Shown: positions 42,800 to 56,479, numbered from the stretch's first letter. The stretch: 64,000 nucleotides of DNA from Spirochaetia bacterium (GCA_022482625.1 JAKVOU010000001.1:2156784-2220783); one strand, 5' to 3'. A program made the numbers and translations. The notes: a model not told the origin generated them from the sequence alone.

Positions 42800-44542
42800 A
42801 TGGCAGAGAAAAAAGACGAACACCTGCAGATGATACGTCATTCAATGGCTCATGTCATGGCAGAGGCTGTGCTTGAGATGTTCCCCGGTGCCCAGATAGC
42901 AATCGGGCCTGCAATCGATACGGGATTCTACTATGACTTTGAATTGCCCCGTCAGTTGTTGGAGTCCGATCTTGATGAGATTACCGAACGGATGAAGGCA
43001 ATTATCAAGCAGGACAAGCAATTTGTCCGTATTGAGGTTTCCCGAGAAGAAGCAAGGAAACGTTTTGCAGATCAGAAGTATAAGCTTGAACTGCTTGATG
43101 CTATCCCTGAGGGGGATACGATTTCCTTGTATAACCAGGGTGGTTTTACAGATCTGTGCAGAGGCCCTCATGTTGCATCTACCAAGGAGCTTCATCCCGA
43201 TGCTTTCAAGCTGATGAGCATTGCCGGTGCTTATTGGAGGGGGGATGAGAAAAACCAGATGTTGACCCGCATCTATGGTACGGCTTGGAACAATGCCAAG
43301 GAGCTTCGTCTGTATCTCAAGGAAGTGGAAGAAGCTGCAAAGCGAGATCATAGGAAATTGGGCAAGGAACTTGATTTGTTTTCTCTTCATGAGGAAGCCG
43401 GTCCTGGCTTGGTATATTGGCACCCCAAAGGGGCACGCATACGTCAGGTAATTGAGGATTTCTGGCGGAAAGAGCACTATAAGAATGGTTATGAGATGGT
43501 GTATACACCTCATGTAGGTAAATCATGGCTATGGGAAACCAGCGGACACCTGGATTTTTACCATGATGGTATGTATCCTCCGATGAAAATGGATAATGCG
43601 GATTACTATGTCAAGCCGATGAATTGTCCTTTTCATATCATGATTTACAACAACTCCAAGCATTCCTACAGAGATCTTCCTTGCAGATGGGCTGAACTGG
43701 GTACTGTCTACAGGTATGAAAAGGCAGGCGCTCTCCATGGTTTGCTCAGGGTAAGGGGCTTTACTCAGGATGATGCACATCTTATCGTTACTCCTGAACA
43801 GATGAATGACGAAATCAGCGAAGTGCTACGGTTCAGTCTATATATGCTCCATAGCTTCGGGTTTGAAGACATAAAGGCATATCTTTCTACTCGCCCAGCA
43901 AAGGCTGTAGGAGAACCTGCCCGTTGGGATGCCGCTACGGAAGCTTTGCGTGGTGCAATTGAAAGGGCAGGACTTGAATATGACGTAGATGAAGGCGGCG
44001 GAGCTTTCTATGGTCCGAAGATTGATTTGAAGATCAAGGATGCCATCGGACGCAGATGGCAGCTTTCTACCATTCAGTTTGATTTCAACTTGCCTGAAAG
44101 ATTCAAGATGACATTCGTTGATAAGGATGGTATAGAAAAGCGTCCATACATGATTCACAGGGCATTGTTGGGTTCCATTGAAAGGTTCTTTGGTGTACTT
44201 CTTGAGCATTATGCAGGAGCATTTCCTCCTTGGTTGGCTGCTGAACAGGTGCGGATCATACCAATTGCAGAGGCTTGTAATGCATATTGTACTGAACTGG
44301 AGAAGAAGCTGAGGGAGAAGGAATTCAGAGTATCTGTCGATCTTGGCAACGACCGTATGAATGCAAAGATAAGGAATGCCCAGAACCAGAAGATTCCATA
44401 TATGCTGATAGTCGGCGAAAGGGAAATGGAAAACGGGCTTATGTCTGTGAGACTTCGGACTGGAAAGCAGGAAAACTGGGGTACTTTCGATCAGTTCGTT
44501 GAGAAACTGCAGAAGGTCATTGATTCCAAGCAACAGGTCTGA
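42800..44542 (+). CDS. thrS: threonyl-tRNA synthetase without TGS domain
   Basis: 580 residues, about 60 fewer than E. coli ThrS, because the N-terminal TGS domain is missing; the protein starts directly with the editing domain (MIRHSMAHVMAEAVL, with the HxxxH, and later a RGPHV block). The catalytic core has class II motifs (RWAELGTVYRYEKAG, RVRGFTQDDAH), the zinc Cys in MNCPFH near residue 276, and a C-terminal anticodon domain (VRIIPIAEACNAYC). The ATG at 42800 follows GAGAGGAG; the frame stays open upstream only because it crosses the T-box leader. Confidence 0.97.
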   Translation: MAEKKDEHLQMIRHSMAHVMAEAVLEMFPGAQIAIGPAIDTGFYYDFELPRQLLESDLDEITERMKAIIKQDKQFVRIEVSREEARKRFADQKYKLELLDAIPEGDTISLYNQGGFTDLCRGPHVASTKELHPDAFKLMSIAGAYWRGDEKNQMLTRIYGTAWNNAKELRLYLKEVEEAAKRDHRKLGKELDLFSLHEEAGPGLVYWHPKGARIRQVIEDFWRKEHYKNGYEMVYTPHVGKSWLWETSGHLDFYHDGMYPPMKMDNADYYVKPMNCPFHIMIYNNSKHSYRDLPCRWAELGTVYRYEKAGALHGLLRVRGFTQDDAHLIVTPEQMNDEISEVLRFSLYMLHSFGFEDIKAYLSTRPAKAVGEPARWDAATEALRGAIERAGLEYDVDEGGGAFYGPKIDLKIKDAIGRRWQLSTIQFDFNLPERFKMTFVDKDGIEKRPYMIHRALLGSIERFFGVLLEHYAGAFPPWLAAEQVRIIPIAEACNAYCTELEKKLREKEFRVSVDLGNDRMNAKIRNAQNQKIPYMLIVGEREMENGLMSVRLRTGKQENWGTFDQFVEKLQKVIDSKQQV

Positions 44543-44627
44543 GGAAGTGGACGATATCTACGAATGAAAATGGGTGGGCGGTTCCTAGGGGATTGCCTGC
44601 CCTTTTTCTGATTGGAGGAGAAAAACC

Positions 44628-46149
44628 GTGGATAATGAAAAGTTTGCCAGATTGGAAGAATTGGACCGTAAGGTCACCATGATAGATCATATTGCTGCAA
44701 TCCTTGAGTATGACCAAGAAACAGCAGCCAAGGACAAGGCTTTTGCTGAGCGTTCAAAACAGATGGGATGGGTCAAGGAACAGGAGTTCCTGCTTGTTTC
44801 CGGTAAAGAAATGGGAGCTTTGCTTACAGCTCTTGGCGCTGATGATGGAAATGAGGAAGGAGATGGGGAGAATGATTTTGAAAAGGCTCTGATTCGTAAT
44901 CGTTATCGCCAGTATGCAAGGGCCGTAAAAATTCCTGCAGAGTTTGTTTTAAGAAAAGAAATGGTGACCTCTGATGCATATCGGAACTGGATCAAGGCAA
45001 GGGAAAGTGGTAACGATGCCGATTTCCTTGAAAGCCTGAAGGCTGTAGTAGACTGTATCCGACAAGAAGCCTCATATGTCAAAAGACCAGACCAGCTTCT
45101 GTATGATGCCTTGTTGGATACTTACGAACCTGACATGACCACACAGGACATAGACGGGTTGTTTTCAGCTATGGAAAAGGATTTGCTGCGATTGGTGGCT
45201 ACCTATAAGGATGTTGAAGTTCCGATTTCTTTTCTGTATGGTCCATATGAAGAAAAACTGCAGGAAAAATTTGCATTGTCTGTGATTTCTGCGATGGGCT
45301 TTGATTTTTCCAGGGGACAGCTTGCTTATGCCCCTCATCCGTTTACTACGACATTGGGTGAAGATGACATACGGATAACGACCAGATATTCAGATCCGAG
45401 TGTCATGGATCCTCTTTGTTCTACGGATTCACGAAGCCGGACATGCCCTTTATGAAATGGGAGCTTCGTCAGGGAGGCTGAAGGGAACAAGCCTCGGTTG
45501 CGGAGGAAGCATGGGGTTGCATGAAAGCCAAAGTCGCTTTTGGGAAAACATAGTGCTGAAGTCTCCTGATTTCTGGAAATATTGGTATTCTTCGTTCAAG
45601 GCGATTTTTCCTTCTCAGGTGGCGGGTATCAATGGAAATGATTTCGTAAAGGCAATAAACCTAGTAAAACCGTCATTCATCAGGGTCAATGCGGACGAGG
45701 TATCCTATGGCCTGCATATAATTATGCGCTACCGATTGGAAAAAGCATTGGTGGAAGGTAGTCTGGAGGTCAGGGACCTTCCTGATGCTTGGAACTGTGA
45801 GTGTTCCCGCTTGTTGGGACTTACCGTGCAAAAGCCTCAGGATGGCTATCTGCAGGATGTCCATTGGGCAAGTGGCCTATTTGGATATTTTCCTTCATAT
45901 GCACTTGGAAATCTTTACGGAATACAGATTTATGATGTTATGAAACAACAGCTTGGCATATCTGCTGGGAATCCTCTTGATCCTGAGATGCTTGGCAGAA
46001 TCAGTGATTGGCTTTGTGCGAAAGTATATGGATATGGCAGTATGTATACCCCTATGCAACTTCTGAAAAAGGTCACAGGGAAAGCTCTTGACGCATCTAT
46101 GTACACACAGTACCTTGAAGAAAAGTTGTCATCTGTGTATGGCCGCTGA
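44628..46149 (+). pseudogene. M32 metallo-carboxypeptidase gene with a frameshift at the zinc motif
   Basis: Two overlapping frames (44628-45455 and 45400-46149) together encode a full M32 (Taq-type) carboxypeptidase of about 507 residues. The break lies at CTACGGATTCAC (45421-45432): removing one G at 45425/45426 joins ...MDPLCST to IHEAGHALYEMG, the HExxH zinc site. The second Glu motif (HESQSRFWEN) and the rest of the C-terminal half are intact. GTG start with GGAGGAG 7 bases upstream. As written, the first frame ends after 275 residues without the active site. A one-base sequencing error is as likely as a real mutation, because no other damage is seen. Confidence 0.85.
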
Positions 46150-46160
46150 GGAGGCTTTCT

Positions 46161-46757
46161 GTGAACTTGCCGAATAGACTTACTATTGCCAGACTCGTTA
46201 TGGCTCCGTTGTTCTTTGTTGCGTTCAGTTTGGCTGAATGGATTGGCCCCTCGGCATATCTTGTCTCGACAATACTGATGCTCATTCTTTTTATTGCCAT
46301 AGAATGTACTGATCTGCTTGATGGAAAGATAGCCCGAAGCAGGCATATGGTGACGGACTTGGGAAAAGTGATGGATCCGTTTGCTGATACGTTCAGTCGG
46401 TTGACTTATTTTGTCTGTCTCATGCATGCGGGAATCATGCCGATGTATGCCTTTATGGTTATCATGTGGCGGGAATTCGGGCAGGCTTTCGTCCGATCTC
46501 TCATGTTGAAGGAAGGAGTTGCAATGCCTGCCAACATATGGGGTAAGAGCAAAGCCGTACTTTATGCCGTATCTGCAGTCTTGGGTGTCTTGTTGCTGAG
46601 CCTTGAGCGGGTAGTACCGAGTTTGTCATGGCTTTCCTTTGCCCATACTGGCATGCAGGTCCTTTTTGCTGTCACGGCTGTTGCATCAGTTGCTTCGTTC
46701 CTTACCTACCTTGTCGGGATTCGTCGTTCAGGTGTATTGTCTGGTTTGTCAAAATAG
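46161..46757 (+). CDS. pgsA: CDP-alcohol phosphatidyltransferase (phosphatidylglycerophosphate synthase)
   Basis: 198 residues, six membrane helices. Joins CDP-diacylglycerol to glycerol 3-phosphate, the first step to phosphatidylglycerol. The catalytic motif is D-x2-DG-x2-AR-x8-G-x3-D-x3-D, seen as TDLLDGKIARSRHMVTDLG followed by KVMDPFADTF near residues 51-80. The N-terminal NLPNRLTIARL is typical of PgsA. GTG start with GAGGAGG upstream. The exact alcohol acceptor is inferred from resemblance to PgsA. Confidence 0.9.
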   Translation: MNLPNRLTIARLVMAPLFFVAFSLAEWIGPSAYLVSTILMLILFIAIECTDLLDGKIARSRHMVTDLGKVMDPFADTFSRLTYFVCLMHAGIMPMYAFMVIMWREFGQAFVRSLMLKEGVAMPANIWGKSKAVLYAVSAVLGVLLLSLERVVPSLSWLSFAHTGMQVLFAVTAVASVASFLTYLVGIRRSGVLSGLSK

Positions 46758-46833
46758 GAAGGCACCTGTCGGGTTGCCTGTTTTGCAGAGGAACGGTACC
46801 TGAGTTTCAATGAGAGTAAAAAGCATTGAAAAA

Positions 46834-48017
46834 GGCTCTGTTTTCTGAGTGTATTGCAGGGCTAGCCAACAGTGGGAAAAGGCAAGGGAGGCTTGTGAAA
46901 TATCCCCCAAGAGGTTGAACATGTTCCGATTGTCCGCATCTTGTCCAGCAATACGGTTTTCAGATCCAGGCGATTCGATCCGGGGTTCTCGACCTCGAAG
47001 CCATTCCAGGCAAGATAGTTGTCAAGATATTTCGTGGAGACACCCCTGAATCCAGCCAGCAGCCCCCGAAGACGGCTATGCAGGCTGTTGACCTTCTGCA
47101 AGTTGTATCGCCCTCGTACCGGGCATCCCTGTATGCCCGCCTTCAGCTGTACCACCGGCAGGCCATCCGAGGCGCAGAATTCCCGGCTTGCCCGGCTCTT
47201 GTCGGTCACCATCACCACGTCATCGCCCAGGTGCGAGGCCAGGACAAAGGAAAGGTAGCGGGGTTGCACCATCCCCCTGCCGGCAGCCTTCGCCAGGGTC
47301 TTCCCCTGCTCGTCGATGGCGCACGGCACGCAGACCTTCTGGTTGCCCAAGCCCCTCGTATGGGTCGCTTTCCCTCTCTCATGACGATGGCCCGTCACCC
47401 TGTGGGTCTTGTATGCCGGGCTCCGATGCCGCTTCCCCCTGGTTTTCCGCATCGCAGTTGCCTTTGTAGTTGTCCTGGATGTACGTCTCGTCCTCCTGTA
47501 CCCGGCCGCTGAGCAAGTTCCCCGTGGATCCCGCCGCCAGTGCATCGAGGATCTTGTGCCGCCAGAAGAACGAGGTGCTCAGCGCTATGCCGCACTTGCG
47601 TGCGGCCTCCCGCAGGGGAAGCCTCAGGGCGAATGCCTCCAGGTAGGCCTCCCAGGTTTCCTTGCCGTGCTTGCTCTTGTATCGCACAGAACCGGTGGTC
47701 GCCCCGAACGTACGCCCGCAATCCCCGCAGAGATACCGCTGCCTGCCCCTGACGAAGCCGTTGCGACGGACATGGACACCGGAGCAGTGGGGACAACGCG
47801 GCATGTCCTCGTGACTGTCCCGATGCTTGTCGGGAGCATCCGTTGCCAGTTCGGCCAATGCAATGACCCTCTGGCGATCCTGTTCCGACAGATTCCCGAG
47901 CATTTCCGCCAATGTTTCAAGGCTGATGGTTTCTTTGTCTTTACATAACATATGTTGAGTATATTACAAAAAGACGGTCGCTTCAAGCGCTTAGCAATAC
48001 ACTTGGAAAACAAGCGC
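46834..48017 (-). mobile_element. IS1595-type insertion sequence (inactive), ends approximate
   Basis: The element holds a frameshifted ISXO2/IS1595-type transposase. Inverted sequences near the ends are GTTTTCTGAGTGTATTGC (46840-46857) and, inward from the right, GTTTTCCAAGTGTATTGC (48011-47994), 16 of 18 identical. The likely tips are GGCTCT (46834) and GCGCTT (48017). Flanks (TTGAAAAA and TTAGAAAA) are similar but not identical, so the target duplication is not clear. The right end lies only 25 bases from the -35 box of rRNA operon 1. Confidence 0.65.
46862..47951 (-). pseudogene. IS1595-family transposase, frameshifted
   Basis: Frame 1 (47951-47379) gives the N-terminal part with a four-Cys zinc ribbon (CPHCSGVHVRRNGFVRGRQRY, CGDCG), a helix-turn-helix, and the first catalytic Asp in QEDETYIQDNYKGN. 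Frame 2 (to 46862) continues with TRGLGNQKVCVPCAIDEQGK, VMVTDKS, KVNSLHSRLRGLLAGFRGVSTKYLDNYLAW. The change of frame (+1) falls near 47440-47465, by the GCGGAAAACCAGGGGG stretch. Single-frame relatives are the rule, so this is read as decay, though a slippery-run programmed shift cannot be excluded. Confidence 0.8.
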
Positions 48018-48021
48018 TTAG
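47984..48021 (+). repeat. two 11-base direct repeats containing AAGCGCTT
   Basis: CAAGCGCTTAG at 47984-47994 and again at 48011-48021, 27 bases apart. Each holds the palindrome AAGCGCTT. They bracket the right inverted repeat of the IS1595-type element and lie just upstream of the rRNA promoter, so they could be transposase or regulator sites. Confidence 0.7.
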
Positions 48022-48041
48022 AAAAAAAATATTGGAAGTGC

Positions 48042-48070
48042 TTGACGAAAGATTTTCTAAATGATATCTT
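48042..48070 (+). promoter_or_regulatory. promoter of rRNA operon 1
   Basis: TTGACG (48042-48047), 17-base spacer, TATCTT (48065-48070), preceded by an A-rich tract at 48022-48032 that could serve as an UP element. The insertion element ends next to that tract. Confidence 0.75.
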
Positions 48071-48105
48071 CATCAAGCACGTTGAAGCATAGGACTTCAA
48101 GAAAG

Positions 48106-48118
48106 TTGCTTTTTGACA
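48106..48118 (+). promoter_or_regulatory. boxA-like antitermination site of rRNA operon 1
   Basis: TTGCTTTTTGACA resembles the rRNA boxA (TGCTCTTTAACA) bound by NusB-S10, in the expected place about 40 bases after the promoter. The remaining leader to 48321 has no gene; it ends with the hairpin GCGCGGGC-TTCG-GCCCGCGC at 48296-48315 just before 16S. Confidence 0.55.
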
Positions 48119-48321
48119 TATCTATAAGCGAAGGGAAGAGAAGACAGTTTTGTTCCACAACTGCAATTATGCAGGTGTGAATCGAATAAATCAGAGGTTT
48201 TTTGTCAATTCAAGGATGAGAGAACAGACAGATTGAAGAAGTCGGTCGTGAGTTCTTGGAGCGGCAGGAGAGGACGCCGGAAATGATATCGAGCAGCGCG
48301 GGCTTCGGCCCGCGCGATATG

Positions 48322-49868
<1,547 letters not shown>

Positions 49869-49989
49869 GCAAAGAAAGGCAGGGGCATGCCCCGCTCACA
49901 GGCGGCGTGCCCCGAAATATATGGCGATCTTTTAGAAATACTCTGATTTAGAATTGGCTCTCTTCTCTTCTCTTATATATATGTCAACC

Positions 49990-50063
49990 GGGACTGTAGC
50001 TCAGGTGGTTAGAGCGCTTGCCTGATAAGCAAGAGGTCACAAGTTCAAGTCTTGTCAGTCCCA
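49990..50063 (+). tRNA. tRNA-Ile (GAT) in the 16S-23S spacer of operon 1
   Basis: 74 bases. The acceptor stem GGGACTG/CAGTCCC is fully paired, with D-arm TAGCTCAGGTGGTTAGAG, anticodon loop CTGATAA (anticodon GAT) and T-loop GTTCAAGTC. The discriminator is A and CCA is not encoded. Confidence 0.96.
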
Positions 50064-50121
50064 TGTGTGATATTTGTTAATGTTTTTTTTGAATAGAGAG
50101 CGAAGGGACAGCAAGGGCAAT

Positions 50122-53071
<2,950 letters not shown>

Positions 53072-53146
53072 ATTGTCGTTGCGGTCCCCCGCAGGGCCAA
53101 GGCCGGGTGTACCAGGGACTCTCCTGGTGCCCCTGGGCGTTGGCCG

Positions 53147-53260
<114 letters not shown>

Positions 53261-53280
53261 CCTTTCTTTTTCCCTTCCAT

Positions 53281-53302
53281 GGCCCTTCGGGTCTTTTTTT
53301 TT
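53281..53302 (+). terminator. terminator of rRNA operon 1
   Basis: GGCCC-TTC-GGGTC followed by nine T, soon after 5S; a weaker GCCC/GGGT hairpin follows at 53303-53315. Confidence 0.8.
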
Positions 53303-53885
53303 GCCCTTTCGGGTATACCTGTTGGTTGTAAATAAAAAATTACTGAGCTGTATCCTACTCTGAAATGCAACGATTTTACAGGCAGTTCATCAATTTTGTT
53401 TGGTGTGCAGGATAATGTTATTGTAATATGGGTTGACCTTAGCTTTATACAGCTACATCTTTCAATATGGACAAAAAGACCTATGCTTTTATTGGTTCAA
53501 TTTTCGGGTCTGTATGATTTCTTTGTTCTGGCAAATAGCTTCCTTCCATTTCTTTCTGATAGGCTATTTTTGCATGACTATTCTCGAAAGATTTTCTCCT
53601 TTTTTCTCCACTGCTGTGCTTATTGTGGCAGAGGTTGCAGATCCATCACAGTACAGGCATGTTCTTGTTCCTTTCTTCCTCAATCCAGTGTATAGTGAAA
53701 TTGATGACAGAATATTCTTCAGAAAAACTGACTGTTTGCTTGTTGTAATTGTTTAAGGGACGTTGTGTTTGGGATGGTCTGGAAAGATTTCCTTTTCCAT
53801 CATCAATCAGGGCTATTGGACATTCTGAAAATGCTGTTGCACCAGTATAGCTGGGCATAAGCCTATTCCATATCAGAGGAATGAA
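53303..53885 (+). other. region with no confident gene; first part duplicated behind operon 2
   Basis: T-rich DNA. Bases 53303-53500 recur at 63803-64000 (window end). A short frame from ATG at 53466 (MDKKTYAFIGSIFGSV) stops at once, and another frame (53433-53756) reads on with hydrophobic residues and the stretch AEVADPSQYRHVLVPFFLNP. The two together look like a decayed membrane-protein gene, but no family is recognised. Confidence 0.4.
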
Positions 53886-55412
53886 GTGAACCTGCTGACA
53901 AAACTTAAAGATACGATGATTTCCGTTGTTCCCCTCATGGTGATTGTATTGATTCTTCATTTTTTTGTATTTCCTTTGCCGAAAACCATACTTATGGACT
54001 TTCTCATCGGAGGTATCTTGCTGATTCTTGGTTTGTCTGTTTTTCTTCTTGGTGCCGAAATTGGAATGGTACCCATTGGACAGAAAGTAGGTTCTTCCTT
54101 GACAAGGAAAAGGAATCTTCCTCTTATACTTGTCATTGGATTTGTTGTTGGTTTTGCCCTTTCCGTTGCGGAGCCAGATATCCAAGTCCTTGCATCCCAG
54201 GTCACAGACGCCGATGCTTCCATTACTTGTACTTCTCTGATCATGATGATTTCTATCGGTGTGGGATTGTTTGTCTCGATGGCTTTTGCAAGAACTATTT
54301 TTCAGGTTCCGCTTAAATGGTTGTTTTCTGTTTTTTATGGTATTGTCTTTATCTTGACGGCAGTAGTGCGTCCTGAATTCGTGGGGATTGCTTTTGATGC
54401 CGGAGGTGCTACGACAGGTCCGATGACAGTTCCTTTTATCATGGCACTCGGACTTGGTGTAGCCTCTGTCAGGAGAAATGTATCTACTTCAAGCGTAGAG
54501 AATGATAGCTTCGGATTTGTAGGTGTTGCTTCTATCGGTCCAATTCTTGCCGTTTTGTTAATGGGACTGATTTCCGACGGTGCAGCGGGGACTACTTCAC
54601 AAGCCGTCTCTGTCGAGGCATTTTCCACAGGAACTATCATTCAACATTTTCTGAGGTTGTTGCCTGGTATATCCAAAGAAGCACTGAAAGCATTGCTTCC
54701 GCTTTCCTTTATTCTCCTTGCGTTTCAAGTGACATTGCTCCATATGCCGAGGCACCAAGTGAAGAAGACCATCCTTGGCTTATTCTATACGTTTGTTGGA
54801 TTGGTAGTATTCCTTGTCGGAACCAATGGTGGGTTTATGCCTGCAGGGAAGGCCTTGGGAGCAGGAATCGGTAACTTGGGTGACGGATGGGCTCTTTTTC
54901 CCATTGGATTGTTGTTCGGTGCAGTAGTAGTATGCGCCGAACCGGCTGTCTGGGTCCTGACCGATCAGGTTGAAGAGGTATCTGGAGGACACATCCGACG
55001 TCCCGTGATGCTGATTACACTTGCGATAGGAGTCGGTACAGCCGTTGCACTTTCGATGTTGCGGGTCGTCGCCGGCATAAACCTTGTGTGGTTTTTGCTT
55101 GCGGGATATGGCATCGCCTTGATTATGACCTTTTTTTGTCCTCCTTTATTTACAGCTATTGCATTTGATTCTGGTGGTGTAGCTACAGGACCGCTGTCTT
55201 CGACCTTTATCCTGTCGTTCGCTCTAGGAGCGTCAGCAGCTTTTGATGGCAATCCGACAACCGATGCGTTCGGCATACTTGCAATGATTGCGATGACGCC
55301 GTTGATTGCAATTCAGACGCTTGGTTTGATTTATAAGAAAAAGCAACATACAATGAAAAAGCTTAAGGACCGGCATAAGGCGCAAACAGCATCTGTGAGG
55401 GACAAAAGATGA
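53886..55412 (+). CDS. DUF1538 family membrane protein (putative transporter)
   Basis: 508 residues, 12-14 predicted helices arranged as two related halves. Each half has a block rich in small residues: LGAEIGMVPIGQKVGSSL and IAFDAGGATTGPMTVPFIMALGLG in the first, VGTNGGFMPAGKALGAGIG and IAFDSGGVATGPLSSTFILSFALG in the second. VAEPDIQVLASQV and CAEPAVWVLTDQV are also a pair, so the protein is an internal duplication. GTG start with AGAGGA upstream. The family has no assigned substrate. It overlaps the next gene, a double PII-like protein, by 4 bases, which suggests a transporter controlled by a nucleotide-sensing partner. Confidence 0.88.
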   Translation: MNLLTKLKDTMISVVPLMVIVLILHFFVFPLPKTILMDFLIGGILLILGLSVFLLGAEIGMVPIGQKVGSSLTRKRNLPLILVIGFVVGFALSVAEPDIQVLASQVTDADASITCTSLIMMISIGVGLFVSMAFARTIFQVPLKWLFSVFYGIVFILTAVVRPEFVGIAFDAGGATTGPMTVPFIMALGLGVASVRRNVSTSSVENDSFGFVGVASIGPILAVLLMGLISDGAAGTTSQAVSVEAFSTGTIIQHFLRLLPGISKEALKALLPLSFILLAFQVTLLHMPRHQVKKTILGLFYTFVGLVVFLVGTNGGFMPAGKALGAGIGNLGDGWALFPIGLLFGAVVVCAEPAVWVLTDQVEEVSGGHIRRPVMLITLAIGVGTAVALSMLRVVAGINLVWFLLAGYGIALIMTFFCPPLFTAIAFDSGGVATGPLSSTFILSFALGASAAFDGNPTTDAFGILAMIAMTPLIAIQTLGLIYKKKQHTMKKLKDRHKAQTASVRDKR

Positions 55413-56104
55413 TAGACAGAAACGGAAATACAACTACGGTTTTTCGTCCTGGAAAACTATTGCTGACCATTATCGGAAGGCATCAGGGGGAACGTTTAGT
55501 CAACGCAGGAAGGGCCGCAGGGGCAATGGGAGGAACAATTCTGCTTGGGCGTGGTACCGCTACCAATCGAGTGCTTGCGGCGTTGGGTATAGGTGATACG
55601 GCCAAAGATGTTTTGCTTACGCTTCTTGATGATGGTCAGACTGAAGCTGTCAAATCTGCGCATATTTCGGCTGCAAAAGAAGATACTAGACACTTGACAG
55701 GCATAGGAATGTTGCTTGATGTCGCCGGAATTTTACGACAAAAGGAGCATGACGAAATGGAAAACCATGCCAATGAAAGGATGGGGGGAACAATGGAAAC
55801 AAAATGGAAATTGATATCCGTCATTGTCAACCAGGGATATGCAGATGAAGCAATGGTTGCGGCGCGTAAAGCAGGAGCTGAGGGCGGGACAATCCTTACC
55901 GGAAGGGGCACAGGAACAGAAAAGGATGTGAAATTCTTCGGTATCAGTCTGGTACCGGAGAAAGAGCTGCTGCTGATCCTTTCTCAAAGCGAGAAGGTGG
56001 AACGGATATTGAATGCGATGCGCTGTGAGACATGTTTGCAGGAACCTGGAAGCGGAATTGTATTCTGTATGGCTGTAGAAGATTTTTTCCCTTTGGGAAA
56101 ATAA
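55409..56104 (+). CDS. fused tandem PII-like signalling protein
   Basis: 231 residues made of two PII-like (GlnB-fold) domains joined by about 30 residues. Domain 1 (about 14-105): LLLTIIGRHQGERLVNAGRAAGAMGGTILLGRG; domain 2 (about 131-228): KLISVIVNQGYADEAMVAARKAGAEGGTILTGRG and VPEKELLLILSQSEKVERIL. PII proteins normally form trimers of single domains that sense ATP/ADP and small metabolites and control transporters or enzymes. The classical T-loop Tyr-uridylylation region is absent. The start overlaps the DUF1538 gene (ATGA), so the partner is most likely that membrane protein. Known cases of such pairs include SbtA-SbtB and AmtB-GlnK. Confidence 0.85.
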   Translation: MIDRNGNTTTVFRPGKLLLTIIGRHQGERLVNAGRAAGAMGGTILLGRGTATNRVLAALGIGDTAKDVLLTLLDDGQTEAVKSAHISAAKEDTRHLTGIGMLLDVAGILRQKEHDEMENHANERMGGTMETKWKLISVIVNQGYADEAMVAARKAGAEGGTILTGRGTGTEKDVKFFGISLVPEKELLLILSQSEKVERILNAMRCETCLQEPGSGIVFCMAVEDFFPLGK

Positions 56105-56427
56105 TGTCCGGAACTTTTCTGATTGTAATTGTCTTGTTTCTTGACATTCATTTTGAATGGGGCACATTGAAATTCATCTAAAAATATTGTAGAAATTGAA
56201 CTTTTTGTTCTGGATGCAGTCAGAAGATCTGATACTGGGCTGATGTATGCAGGATAATGACGCTTTCTGTTTCGTTGACAAAAGATGTTCTGCTATCAGA
56301 GACAGAACAAAACGGGTGTTTTCTTGCCATGGTTCCATGGCTTGAGGTTATATCTGATTTTCTCTGGGGATTGCTGTTGTAAAATTTATATATAATATTG
56401 TCCGGCTTGTTTATCATTGTAATTTTG
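56105..56427 (+). other. intergenic region, no gene seen
   Basis: About 320 A+T-rich bases between the PII-like gene and the ATPase gene. No frame with a ribosome site and no clear terminator was found. The 3' part (56380-56427) should contain the ATPase promoter; TATATATAAT at 56388-56397 is a possible -10. Confidence 0.45.
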
Positions 56428-56462
56428 TGGGATAATATATATAATCAGTTTAGATTATCCCA
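56428..56462 (+). promoter_or_regulatory. inverted repeat before the AAA ATPase gene
   Basis: TGGGATAAT (56428-56436) and ATTATCCCA (56454-56462) are perfect 9-base arms 17 bases apart, ending 5 bases before the AAGGAG ribosome site. It could bind a repressor dimer or fold in the mRNA near the start. Confidence 0.6.
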
Positions 56463-56479
56463 TAATAAGGAGCACCAAT

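Noticed and set aside
44560-44612. Terminator after thrS
   Set aside because: GGGCGG...CTGCCC followed by T is visible but imperfect, with a bulge and a purine-rich loop; not strong enough to list.
47984-48021. CRISPR-like repeat pair
   Set aside because: Only two 11-base copies with a short gap, tied to an insertion-sequence end; no array and no cas gene in the window.
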